A DNA stretch of 64,000 nucleotides. Origin: JAGLQA01 sp023135565 (lineage in GTDB: Bacteria; Acidobacteriota; Aminicenantia; UBA2199). This document shows positions 9,304 to 16,490 of this stretch, in pieces (the stretch's first letter is position 1; each line of letters begins with the position of its first letter). Where the stretch lies: positions 39,569 through 103,568 of the forward strand of contig DAOWCY010000004.1 of the NCBI GenBank assembly GCA_030639305.1. The letters run 5' to 3'. The notes below the pieces were generated by a model. That model worked only from the letters and a program-made list of their open reading frames with translations, ran no database searches and was not told where the DNA came from. A program made the translations under genes and the position numbers.

Positions 9304-11279
9304 AAAAACCTGTCTTCGGGTTACTCTTTTTATTCATTCTCACAACTGCGCTGCTGCTGCGGCTGTACCGCCTCGACCTGCGGCCTATGCACCACGACGA
9401 AGCCAACCAGGCGATGAAATTCGGGCGTCTGTTGGAAAAAGGCGAATACCGTTACGACCGCGTAGATCACCACGGGCCTACGCTTTATTATCTTTCACTT
9501 CCCCTAACGCGAATAATTAGCGGGCCAAAATTCGCCGCCGTCGATGAGTCCGGCCTGCGTTTAGTGCCGGTGTTGTTCGGTGTGGGGATCATTTTGCTGC
9601 TCCTGCTTCTCACCGACGCGCTGTCGAAAAGCGCGGTTTTTTTTGCTGCTATCTTTGCCGCCATATCTCCGCTGTTGGTCTTTTACAGCCGTTTTTATAT
9701 CCAGGAGACGCTGCTGGTTTTTTTTACTGTAGGCGCTATAAGCTCGGGTTGGCGTTATTACCGGCGCCCGCATCCGGGTTGGGCTGTGTTGGGCGGTTTT
9801 TTTTTAGGCATGATGTATGCTACCAAAGAGACCAGTTTGATTATCTTTGCCGCTTTGGCCGGGGCGCTGCTGCTGACGCGCATCACCTTATCGTCCCCCC
9901 ACTCTCGTAGGGAGCCTACAAGGGGCTTGGGTGTAACAGAAAAGCGTACCGCTCATAAAAAGTTTTGGGAGTCCAGAACCCTTTTTCAAAAGGGTTTTGG
10001 CCGCCGGAGGCAAAGTAATTTCATTGCAGACGAAAAATCACTCTTGCCGAACAGCGGCTCGATGCTGCCCCACGCATGTTGGGCTACCGGGGCTTTTTTG
10101 TTGACCGCCGTGCTTTTTTATTCTTCATTTTTTACCAATCCCGCCGGGCCGGTAGATTCGATCTTATCGTTCAAGACCTACTTCTCCAAGGCCGGGGACG
10201 CGGGTTTTCATGAACACCCCTGGTACTATTACCTCAAGATGCTGGTTTATTCGAAATACGGCAGCGGGCCGGCCTGGAGTGAAGGGTTTGTCTTGATACT
10301 AGCTTTGATAGGCAGCGCCGCTGCATTCAAACCAAAGCACGCGGCGCGTGCACCCTATAAGCCGCTGCGCGGCAAAAACAGCAGCGGCCGTGAAATCCGG
10401 CACCCGCAATTTGATGAAAAACCAAAATGGGTTGGCAAGTTTTCACCTGTATTTCTTCGTTTTCTTTTTTTCTACACGCTGTTGACAACGGCGATATTCT
10501 CGTTAATTCCTTACAAAACGCCCTGGAACATGTTGCCTTTTTACATAGGAATGGTGATGCTGGCCGGGGCGGGAGCCGCCGTGATGCTGCACGGATGTGC
10601 CGCGCACCCAGCCAATAAGGAACGCTTACCTGAGCAGAAAAGCGTATCGCTCAACAAAAGTTTTGGGAGTCCAGAACCCTTTTTCAAAAGGGTTTTGGCC
10701 GCCGGAGGCAAATCGCTGCTGGTTTTGCTTTTATCAGCGGGTGTTTTCAACCTGTGGCAGCAAAGCCTGCGGGCGAATTTCAAATACTATGCGGATAACC
10801 GCAATCCTTATGTTTATGCCCAGACGGTAAATGATTTTAAAAGGTTGGTTTCGCGGGTCGAAGCCATTGCCGCGCTGCACCCCCGGCATCACGATATGTT
10901 GATCAAAGTGATTACCGGCCCCTACGAAACCTGGCCCCTGCCCTGGTACCTGCGTGCTTTCAAGAGGGTGGGCTATTGGCGGGAACCGGCCCCTGCCCTA
11001 CCCTTAGCGGGCGTACCGCTGATCGTGGCTTCCGTGGATAAAGACGAAAAAATTCGCGCTAATCTGCCGGACAGCTACCAGGTGGAATATTATGGGCTGC
11101 GCCCGGGAGTACTATTAATAGTATATATAAGAGCAGATATCTGGGAAGCTTTCTTGAAATCGATATCTCTTGCCTCCGGCGGTGAGGGGGGCTTTTTTGA
11201 AAAATCGCCCCCCTCAACCCCCCAAAAAACTTTTGTTAATTTAGAAAATGTGCGGTGCACACCAGCGACGGCAACTTAA
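9300..11279 (+). CDS. GT-C family glycosyltransferase, Agl23/PMT-like, with in-frame repeat insertions
   Basis: 659-residue polytopic membrane protein. The N-terminus (MHHDEANQAMKF, YDRVDHHGPTLYYL) matches the flippase-associated Agl23/PMT-like group, which transfers sugars from polyprenyl-phosphate carriers at the outer membrane face; the acidic HHDEAN motif is the likely catalytic loop. Hydrophobic segments alternate with non-membrane stretches at roughly residues 200-255, 345-375 and 435-465, and with the last 40 residues. Those stretches are encoded by the GC-rich dispersed repeats also found in intergenic DNA here. One 75-bp repeat occurs twice and is read in two different frames (KKFWESRTLFQKGFG versus NKSFGSPEPFFKRV). 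No stop codon results. The insertions may be tolerated in loops, or the protein may be compromised. Overlaps the upstream gene by 4 bp. Confidence 0.78.
   Translation: MKKPVFGLLFLFILTTALLLRLYRLDLRPMHHDEANQAMKFGRLLEKGEYRYDRVDHHGPTLYYLSLPLTRIISGPKFAAVDESGLRLVPVLFGVGIILLLLLLTDALSKSAVFFAAIFAAISPLLVFYSRFYIQETLLVFFTVGAISSGWRYYRRPHPGWAVLGGFFLGMMYATKETSLIIFAALAGALLLTRITLSSPHSRREPTRGLGVTEKRTAHKKFWESRTLFQKGFGRRRQSNFIADEKSLLPNSGSMLPHACWATGAFLLTAVLFYSSFFTNPAGPVDSILSFKTYFSKAGDAGFHEHPWYYYLKMLVYSKYGSGPAWSEGFVLILALIGSAAAFKPKHAARAPYKPLRGKNSSGREIRHPQFDEKPKWVGKFSPVFLRFLFFYTLLTTAIFSLIPYKTPWNMLPFYIGMVMLAGAGAAVMLHGCAAHPANKERLPEQKSVSLNKSFGSPEPFFKRVLAAGGKSLLVLLLSAGVFNLWQQSLRANFKYYADNRNPYVYAQTVNDFKRLVSRVEAIAALHPRHHDMLIKVITGPYETWPLPWYLRAFKRVGYWREPAPALPLAGVPLIVASVDKDEKIRANLPDSYQVEYYGLRPGVLLIVYIRADIWEAFLKSISLASGGEGGFFEKSPPSTPQKTFVNLENVRCTPATAT
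9940..10014 (+). repeat. 75-bp dispersed repeat inside the GT-C gene, copy A
   Basis: Contains AGTTTTGGGAGTCCAGAACC then a hairpin (CCCTTTTTCAAAAGGG) and ends GCCGCCGGAGGCAAA. It differs from the copy at 10637-10711 at about three positions. A reverse-strand copy lies in intergenic DNA at 13389-13493. Confidence 0.85.
10336..10374 (+). repeat. ACCCTATAAGCCGCT repeat inside the GT-C gene
   Basis: GCGGCGCGTGCACCCTATAA followed by GCCGCTGCGCGG. It matches the intergenic module at 6443-6500 and is translated here as ARAPYKPLRG. Confidence 0.75.
10637..10711 (+). repeat. 75-bp dispersed repeat inside the GT-C gene, copy C
   Basis: Near-identical to 9940-10014 but read in another frame of the same gene. 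This argues for DNA-level insertion and not a repeated protein domain. Confidence 0.85.
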
Positions 11280-11287
11280 AAAAAACT

Positions 11288-12016
11288 ATGAGCACTGATA
11301 TTTCGATCGTTATACCGGCCTTTAACGAGGCAGCCAAAATCGGGGCGGACGTCCGCGCCGCCGCCGCTTTTATCGCCGCCCAAAACATGAAAGGCGAAGT
11401 TATCGTGGTAGATGACGGCAGCACGGATGCTACCACAGAAACTGCCCGAAACGCAGAAATACCGGGAAAAGTGAAACGCACGGTGATCCGTTTAGACCAA
11501 AATTCCGGCAAAGGCGCAGCCGTAAAAACCGGAGTTCTAAAATCCAAAGGCGAAATCGTTCTTTTTGCCGACAGCGGGCTGTGTGTTCCTTTTTCCGACA
11601 GCCTGCCTATTTTAGACCGGGTACGCGGCGGTTTGTGCCACATAGCGCTTGCTTCCCGCCTCCATAAAGACACGAAAATAAAAAAAAACCGTCCCCTAAA
11701 ACGGCGTCTACTTTCCCGTTTGTTTCATATTGCCGCTGTATTAATTACCGGCCTGCCCGCAAAAATCAAAGATTCCCAGTGCGGTTTCAAACTCTATAAA
11801 GGCGACATAGCCAGGGAGTTGTTTGCCCTGTGCGGGTCGAGCGGTTACCTGTTCGAGTTGGAGATTTTTTTGCGGGCATTGCGAAAGGGGTACAGGATCG
11901 AAGAATTCCCTATCCGCTGGACTTGTGATTTAGACACGCGGCTGCGGCCCGGCAGAGACGCCTGTGCTGTATTAAAGGAGTTATTTTTCCTGCGCCGCAG
12001 CGCGGGGAGCCAATGA
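11288..12016 (+). CDS. GT2 family glycosyltransferase, dolichol-phosphate mannose/glucose synthase-like
   Basis: 242 residues from the ATG at 11288 (MSTDISIVIPAFNEA); an upstream in-frame ATG at 11255 lies inside the preceding gene and adds a repeat-encoded leader. The GT-A fold shows SIVIPAFNE, VIVVDDGSTD (nucleotide-sugar binding), SGKGAAVKTG and DSQCGFKLY. The sequence resembles DPM1/ALG5-type enzymes that charge a polyprenyl phosphate with a sugar at the cytoplasmic face. That fits the adjacent GT-C enzyme, which uses such donors. It is the last gene of a three-gene glycosylation operon and is followed at once by an 82-bp repeat array. No C-terminal membrane segments are seen. Confidence 0.85.
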   Translation: MSTDISIVIPAFNEAAKIGADVRAAAAFIAAQNMKGEVIVVDDGSTDATTETARNAEIPGKVKRTVIRLDQNSGKGAAVKTGVLKSKGEIVLFADSGLCVPFSDSLPILDRVRGGLCHIALASRLHKDTKIKKNRPLKRRLLSRLFHIAAVLITGLPAKIKDSQCGFKLYKGDIARELFALCGSSGYLFELEIFLRALRKGYRIEEFPIRWTCDLDTRLRPGRDACAVLKELFFLRRSAGSQ

Positions 12017-12020
12017 TGGG

Positions 12021-12328
12021 CTTCGCAGCAGGGGTGATGACAGCGCTTCTAAATTATCAAAAATTTTGTTCAACCCCACATGCGTGGGGAAGCGTTTAGC
12101 TGCTTCGCAGCAGGGGTGATGATAGCACTTCTAAATTATCAAAAATTTTGTTCAACCCCACATGCGTGGGGAAGCGTTTAGCTGCTTCGCAGCAGGGGTA
12201 ATGATAGCACTTCTAAAGTATCAAAAATTTTGTTCAACCCCACATGCGTGGGGAAGCGTTTAGCTGCTTCGCAGCAGGGGTGATGACAGCGCTTCTAAAT
12301 TATCAAAAGTTTTGTTCAAACTTTTTTG
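12021..12328 (+). repeat. 82-bp tandem repeat array, four units
   Basis: Units begin with CTTCGCAGCAGGGGT at 12021, 12103, 12185 and 12267 (exact 82-bp period); the last is incomplete. Each holds two hairpins, GCTGC-TTC-GCAGC and CCCCAC-ATGC-GTGGGG, separated by an AT-rich stretch. Only a few substitutions separate the units. The whole unit repeats with no variable spacers, so this is not a CRISPR. Confidence 0.92.
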
Positions 12329-12329
12329 A

Positions 12330-12420
12330 AGGTGCGGTGTGCCGCGGCCCCCAACGATAATTCAATGGGGGCGTCACCCGGCAGGGCTGCCGGAGGCAAA
12401 AATTCATCGTAAAAAAAACG
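12330..12420. repeat. Dispersed repeat remnant
   Basis: GC-rich DNA with TGCGGTGTGCCGCGGCC and GGCAGGGCTGCCGGAGGCAA, sharing modules with the other dispersed repeats. No gene is supported here. Confidence 0.5.
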
Positions 12421-12428
12421 CCATAGTC

Positions 12429-12457
12429 TTGCAAAATAAAAATTTTTCCTTTAAAAT
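12429..12457 (+). promoter_or_regulatory. Sigma-70-type promoter
   Basis: TTGCAA (12429-12434), a 17-bp spacer and TAAAAT (12452-12457), upstream of the small secreted protein at 12521. Confidence 0.5.
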
Positions 12458-12520
12458 AGGAGCGAGATTAAAAATGATACTGAATATCTCACATTGTACT
12501 AAAAAAACCGGGAGGCAAAA

Positions 12521-12916
12521 ATGAAAAAATTAGCCTGTTTATTATTTATGTTGGTGCTTTTAGCGCTGGGTCTGTCGGCGGATGAAAAAAAGCCCGCTGT
12601 TGACTTTTCAAACCCTGTAAAAGTAGTGGACGCCATTTTCGAAGCTGCCAGGAATGAAGACCTGACTGTTCTCGATCAGCTCTGCGATCCAAAAGGCGAG
12701 AATGATGGGGATACTCGCCGCATCTGTGAAATGGCCAAGAACCCTGAAATGATAGAGGAGTTCTACGAATGGTTCGGCAAGGGCAAAGTGACCGGCGCTG
12801 CCGTGATAGAAGGTGATACAGCCAAAGTGCCATTTGTTTTCGGGCCGGAAGCTCAGCACAAAGAAGATATGATCCTGGTTAAACGGGAAGGCAAGTGGTA
12901 TCTTTCTGATTTTTAG
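12521..12916 (+). CDS. Small exported protein, DUF4878/NTF2-like
   Basis: 131 residues with a cleavable signal peptide (MKKLACLLFMLVLLALGLSA). The mature part has NPVKVVDAIFEAARNEDLTVL, then VTGAAVIEGDTAKVPFVFG and VKREGKWYLSDF. This helix-then-curved-sheet pattern ending in a Trp-Tyr-Leu strand is typical of DUF4878-like/NTF2-fold secreted proteins. No lipobox Cys is present. GGAGG lies 7 nt before the ATG. It is a single-gene unit with its own promoter. Function unknown, likely periplasmic. Confidence 0.75.
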   Translation: MKKLACLLFMLVLLALGLSADEKKPAVDFSNPVKVVDAIFEAARNEDLTVLDQLCDPKGENDGDTRRICEMAKNPEMIEEFYEWFGKGKVTGAAVIEGDTAKVPFVFGPEAQHKEDMILVKREGKWYLSDF

Positions 12917-13093
12917 GATTTTTTAGGTTTTCCCGGGGCCTTACAAAGTTTAAGTTTCTTGCTGAGATTAAACCAAACGGTCGAATTTTCAGGATCGGGT
13001 GGTCTGCCGGTCCCGGTGTGGTATTTTTCTATTTTACCGTTTTTTCCTGAAGGAAAGGCTCCCCGAACCGGGCGGGAATTCACCAAACCCCAG

Positions 13094-13321
13094 CTACATC
13101 TCCCGGGGCATTTCGAAAAAAATATGCAGCCCGGCTGCACTGCCGATCTTGCCCTGCATGGCGTCCACCACACCGGCGGCCCGGTCCTCACTGCCGTAAC
13201 TGCCTAAAGTGATGCCTAAAGGATGCATTTGGCTGTATCCTTTGACTTTTTTGCCGTTTAACAAGATTCGCTCCAATTGGACCAAATTCTTCTTGTCCTG
13301 GGTTCTTACCCAATAACTCAT
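13094..13321 (-). CDS. Small conserved-type protein (LGSYGSEDRA motif)
   Basis: 75 residues. The core MSYWVRTQDKKNLVQL followed by LGITLGSYGSEDRAAGVVDAM resembles a small family in firmicutes and phages with the pattern IRSQDK...LG.Y.SEERA.EVLDEI. A strong ribosome site (GGAGGT) and a promoter with a 17-bp spacer support a real gene. No catalytic motif is visible and the function is unknown. The family resemblance is recalled from general knowledge and not verified. Confidence 0.65.
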   Translation of the reverse strand: MSYWVRTQDKKNLVQLERILLNGKKVKGYSQMHPLGITLGSYGSEDRAAGVVDAMQGKIGSAAGLHIFFEMPREM

Positions 13322-13350
13322 ATTAGACCTCCGTCTTGAACTAAAAACTT

Positions 13351-13379
13351 ATTTTACCATAATGCGATTTTTCTATCAA
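13351..13379 (-). promoter_or_regulatory. Sigma-70-type promoter
   Basis: Minus-strand TTGATA (13374-13379), 17 bp, TAAAAT (13351-13356), 30 bp upstream of the start at 13321. Confidence 0.55.
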
Positions 13380-13388
13380 TCTTGCTGA

Positions 13389-13493
13389 CCTCCGGCGGGG
13401 TGCGGCGCACCCGCCCTCTTAGCCTCCGGCGGCCAAAAACCCTTTTGAAAAAGGGTTTCCGGACTTCCCAAAACTTCTCATGAGCGATACGTC
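13389..13493 (-). repeat. Dispersed repeat, intergenic copy
   Basis: On the minus strand this reads GTATCGCTCATGAGAAGTTT, GGGAAGTCCGG, the hairpin CCCTTTTTCAAAAGGG and GGCCGCCGGAGGC. It is the intergenic relative of the two copies inside the GT-C gene at 9940 and 10637. Confidence 0.85.
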
Positions 13494-13576
13494 CAGGAAA
13501 AAATTTGGCCTCTTTACGTAGGCTGCACAGGGATTTTCGTTTTTTATGAGGACTTTAGGATAATTCTTCTTCACAC

Positions 13577-13605
13577 TTGACTTTTATTCCCTATACCCCT
13601 ACAAT
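13577..13605 (+). promoter_or_regulatory. Sigma-70-type promoter of the flavoprotein gene
   Basis: TTGACT (13577-13582), 17-bp spacer, TACAAT (13600-13605), followed by GGAGAGG before the ATG at 13626. Confidence 0.65.
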
Positions 13606-13625
13606 GTACCGGAGAGGCAAAACCC

Positions 13626-16232
13626 ATGTTTGACAACGAACTAAAAATTGCAATTATCGGCGGCGGGCCGGCAGGCAGCTTCACCTGCCACTTCCTAAAC
13701 AAACTCGCTGCTAAGGCCGGAAAAAAAATCAATATCACTATATACGATCATAAATGCTTCTCCTGCACAGGCCAAAAAAGCTGCAATATGTGCGCCGGTA
13801 TCATCTCTCACAGCTTGATAAATGAACTGGAAAAAGAAAAAATCTTCCTGCCCGCTTCAGCCATCAAAAACGAAATAAAAGGCTATCAACTACACAGCAA
13901 ACATAATAAGGTCTATTTTAAAAGAAAAGAAATAAAAAGAATCTATTCGGTCTTTCGAGGTCAAGGACCACTGCCGGAAGACGGCCGGATTAATAGCTTC
14001 GATCAATTCCTGCTGGATTTCGTCAGCAAAAAAGATAACGTCTCTATTATAAAAAAAAAAGTGCCGGCTATCGACTTCTCACAAAAAGATTATGTGCAAA
14101 TCAGCACATCGGACGAAACCACGGACAGGTACGATTTTGTAATCGCCGCCTTCGGGGTCAATACAAGATTGAAAAAAAAATTAACCAACGGCTACAAACC
14201 ACCTCGTACCATCAGAGCGCTGCAATTGGAAATTAAACTCCCCTTAGACTTTGTAGAAAAGACTTTCATGGAGAAAGTGCAGATGTTCCCCATCTACAAA
14301 AACAATATCCGCTTTTTAACCCTGACACCCAAATGGGATTTTATTACAGTGACTGCCATCGGGAAAAACGTAAAACTCGAAGACGTAAAAAAAGAAATTC
14401 AAAACAATAAAAATATCAGGCATTATTTGCCCCAAAAAGACCTGGATATCAAGTGCATGTGCGCCCCGGAAATGCCGGTAAATTTAGCCAAAAAACCCTA
14501 TGGCGACAGGTTCCTGGCAGTTGGCGACGCCTGCGTCAGCCGCTACTTAAAAAACGGCATCGAGTCGGCTTTTCATACTGCTTTTTTTGCCGCCGCCGCC
14601 ATCATCAACCACGGTACGGACAAAAAAACACTCAGGAAACATTATTACCGGCGCTGCAAAAAGGAATTCCATTTCGACAACCTATGCGGGAAATTTTTAT
14701 TCGTCATGGATCGCCTCTCCCATATAAACGTTCTCTACGCGGAATCCCATATGATGCTGGCTAAAAAAGAACAGGTCACCGGCAAATCTGTCAGGCTTTC
14801 CGGCGTTTTATGGGACATGTTTACCGGCCATGAAAGATATAAGGTAATCTTACGCAGCGCCCTTAACTCCCGCCTTATCTTTACTATTATTATAAAAGAA
14901 TTTCTCTTTAACCTGCTGAAGTCGATTTTCAAAGGAAAAGCAGTGCTCCATTTGCCGCTCCGGCAGTTTTATAAACTGCTGAACGGGAGTACGGTGGCTA
15001 TCATCGGCGGTGGCCCGGCCGGCGCCGCCTGCGCCATCAAACTGGCAAAATCAGCAAAAGAACAGGGTCGTCACATTAACATCGTGTTGTATGAGGGGAA
15101 AGATTTTTACCTCCATCACAACCAATGCGTGGGCATTCTATCACCGCCGCTGTTAAAAATATTGCAGCGGGAATTGGACATAAAACTGCCGGAAAAATTG
15201 ATTAAGAGCGAAGTGCCCGGCTATGAACTGCACACCGACAAGGAGAGCATATTTTTGAAAAACTACCGGCGTAATGAATCGAAAACCTATTCGGTGCGCC
15301 GTTCCGAATTAGATAATTTTTTGCTCAACCAGGCCCGGGAACAGGGGGTTAAAGTGATCGGCAGCCGGGTGACGGACATCGAATTTTGCAAAGATACCCA
15401 TAACGATGAGGTGAGGATTTTCTCGGAATCCGATTATTTAAAAGCAGACGCCGTGGTCTGCGCGTTCGGGTTGGATGAGGAGATGATGACCCGGCTGCGG
15501 GCAGCCAGCAAAAGGAGGTTCAGAAGCCCCCGGAAAATAATGAAAACCTTTGTTACCCGGATCGATTTTCCCGAAGAGGTATTAAACAAATTATATGACA
15601 AAAGGGTTTATCCTTTTTTAATATCGTCGCTAAAGAGAGTTGAATTCGGCGCAGTTACCATAAAAGACGATCATATCGTGATAAACGCAGCGGGGGAGAA
15701 GATCACTTCCGATGATCTGCTGCGCTTTCTTTCCCTGCCGGGAGTTATCCGGCTCCTGCCCGGTGAGATCGGGGATAAGATAAATTGTTTTTGCGGCCGA
15801 TTCCCTTCTTCCCCGGCGCGGAAGCCCTATGGTGACAGGTATGTGGCGATTGGCGACGCTACCGGCTGGCTGCGTCCTTTAAAGGGTAAAGGGATCAACC
15901 TGGCGGTGATTACCGGTATTCATGCGGCGCAGGTGATGCTGGATGAAGGGATTTCGAAGAAAGACTTCGCCCGTTACCGGGCATTGTGCCGGGGTTTCAT
16001 CGAAGACTACAAGTATGGAGTTTTGGTGAGCATCGGTTTGCATATCATAAAAAGATTCGGGATTCTCGATTTTTTTATCAGGCGGGCGCGGAAGAGCAGT
16101 CGTTTTTACAAACTGTTGTATGATGCGGTTTCCGCGGAGAATTCGTATAAGAACATCATGTTAAATTTTCTCAGGGGGGAAAAGCCCCCAACCCAAGATG
16201 GGCCCTGGGAGAAGCCTCTCCGATCACGTTGA
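13626..16232 (+). CDS. Tandem-duplicated FAD-dependent oxidoreductase (geranylgeranyl reductase-like)
   Basis: 868 residues made of two homologous flavoprotein modules. Module 1 (about 1-400) has AIIGGGPAGSFTCHFL, a Cys-rich segment (CFSCTGQKSCNMCAG), VIAAFGVN and KPYGDRFLAVGDACVS. Module 2 (about 450-830) has AIIGGGPAGAACAIKL, CVGIL, VVCAFGLD and KPYGDRYVAIGDATGWLRP. These are the dinucleotide-binding and GD FAD-binding motifs of the geranylgeranyl-reductase/FixC-like family, whose members are usually a single module of 350-450 residues. The Cys-rich stretch in module 1 could bind a metal; module 2 keeps only one of those cysteines. The last 18 residues (GEKPPTQDGPWEKPLRSR) run into dispersed-repeat DNA. 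Possible substrates are isoprenoid lipids or quinones; not determined. Confidence 0.8.
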   Translation: MFDNELKIAIIGGGPAGSFTCHFLNKLAAKAGKKINITIYDHKCFSCTGQKSCNMCAGIISHSLINELEKEKIFLPASAIKNEIKGYQLHSKHNKVYFKRKEIKRIYSVFRGQGPLPEDGRINSFDQFLLDFVSKKDNVSIIKKKVPAIDFSQKDYVQISTSDETTDRYDFVIAAFGVNTRLKKKLTNGYKPPRTIRALQLEIKLPLDFVEKTFMEKVQMFPIYKNNIRFLTLTPKWDFITVTAIGKNVKLEDVKKEIQNNKNIRHYLPQKDLDIKCMCAPEMPVNLAKKPYGDRFLAVGDACVSRYLKNGIESAFHTAFFAAAAIINHGTDKKTLRKHYYRRCKKEFHFDNLCGKFLFVMDRLSHINVLYAESHMMLAKKEQVTGKSVRLSGVLWDMFTGHERYKVILRSALNSRLIFTIIIKEFLFNLLKSIFKGKAVLHLPLRQFYKLLNGSTVAIIGGGPAGAACAIKLAKSAKEQGRHINIVLYEGKDFYLHHNQCVGILSPPLLKILQRELDIKLPEKLIKSEVPGYELHTDKESIFLKNYRRNESKTYSVRRSELDNFLLNQAREQGVKVIGSRVTDIEFCKDTHNDEVRIFSESDYLKADAVVCAFGLDEEMMTRLRAASKRRFRSPRKIMKTFVTRIDFPEEVLNKLYDKRVYPFLISSLKRVEFGAVTIKDDHIVINAAGEKITSDDLLRFLSLPGVIRLLPGEIGDKINCFCGRFPSSPARKPYGDRYVAIGDATGWLRPLKGKGINLAVITGIHAAQVMLDEGISKKDFARYRALCRGFIEDYKYGVLVSIGLHIIKRFGILDFFIRRARKSSRFYKLLYDAVSAENSYKNIMLNFLRGEKPPTQDGPWEKPLRSR

Positions 16233-16440
16233 GCAAAAAAATTGTTTTCTTAGCAAACCTTCACGAAGTATTAGTAAAGGGGAAAAGCCCGGCGGGGGGG
16301 CCTATAAGGGGCGCTTCTCAATTAACAAAAGTTTGATCAAAACTTTTGTTAACGAGAAACATTTCGACCCTGAGAAAATCCCCCTGGGCTAAGAGGGTGG
16401 GTGCGCCGCACCCCCGCCGGAGGCAAAGTTGATTGTAAAT
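16233..16440. repeat. Dispersed repeat cluster
   Basis: GC-rich repeat modules with AACAAAAGTTTGATCAAAAC and GTGCGCCGCACCCCCGCCGG. The same modules occur at 1455, 40890, 41060 and 62090. No gene is supported. Confidence 0.65.
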
Positions 16441-16490
16441 CCGGGTTCGCGGCGGTTGATTTTTTTTCGATATTTGTTAGAATATTATTC

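Noticed and set aside
12021..12328. Possible CRISPR array
   Set aside because: The whole 82-bp unit repeats, with no unique spacers, and no cas gene is near.
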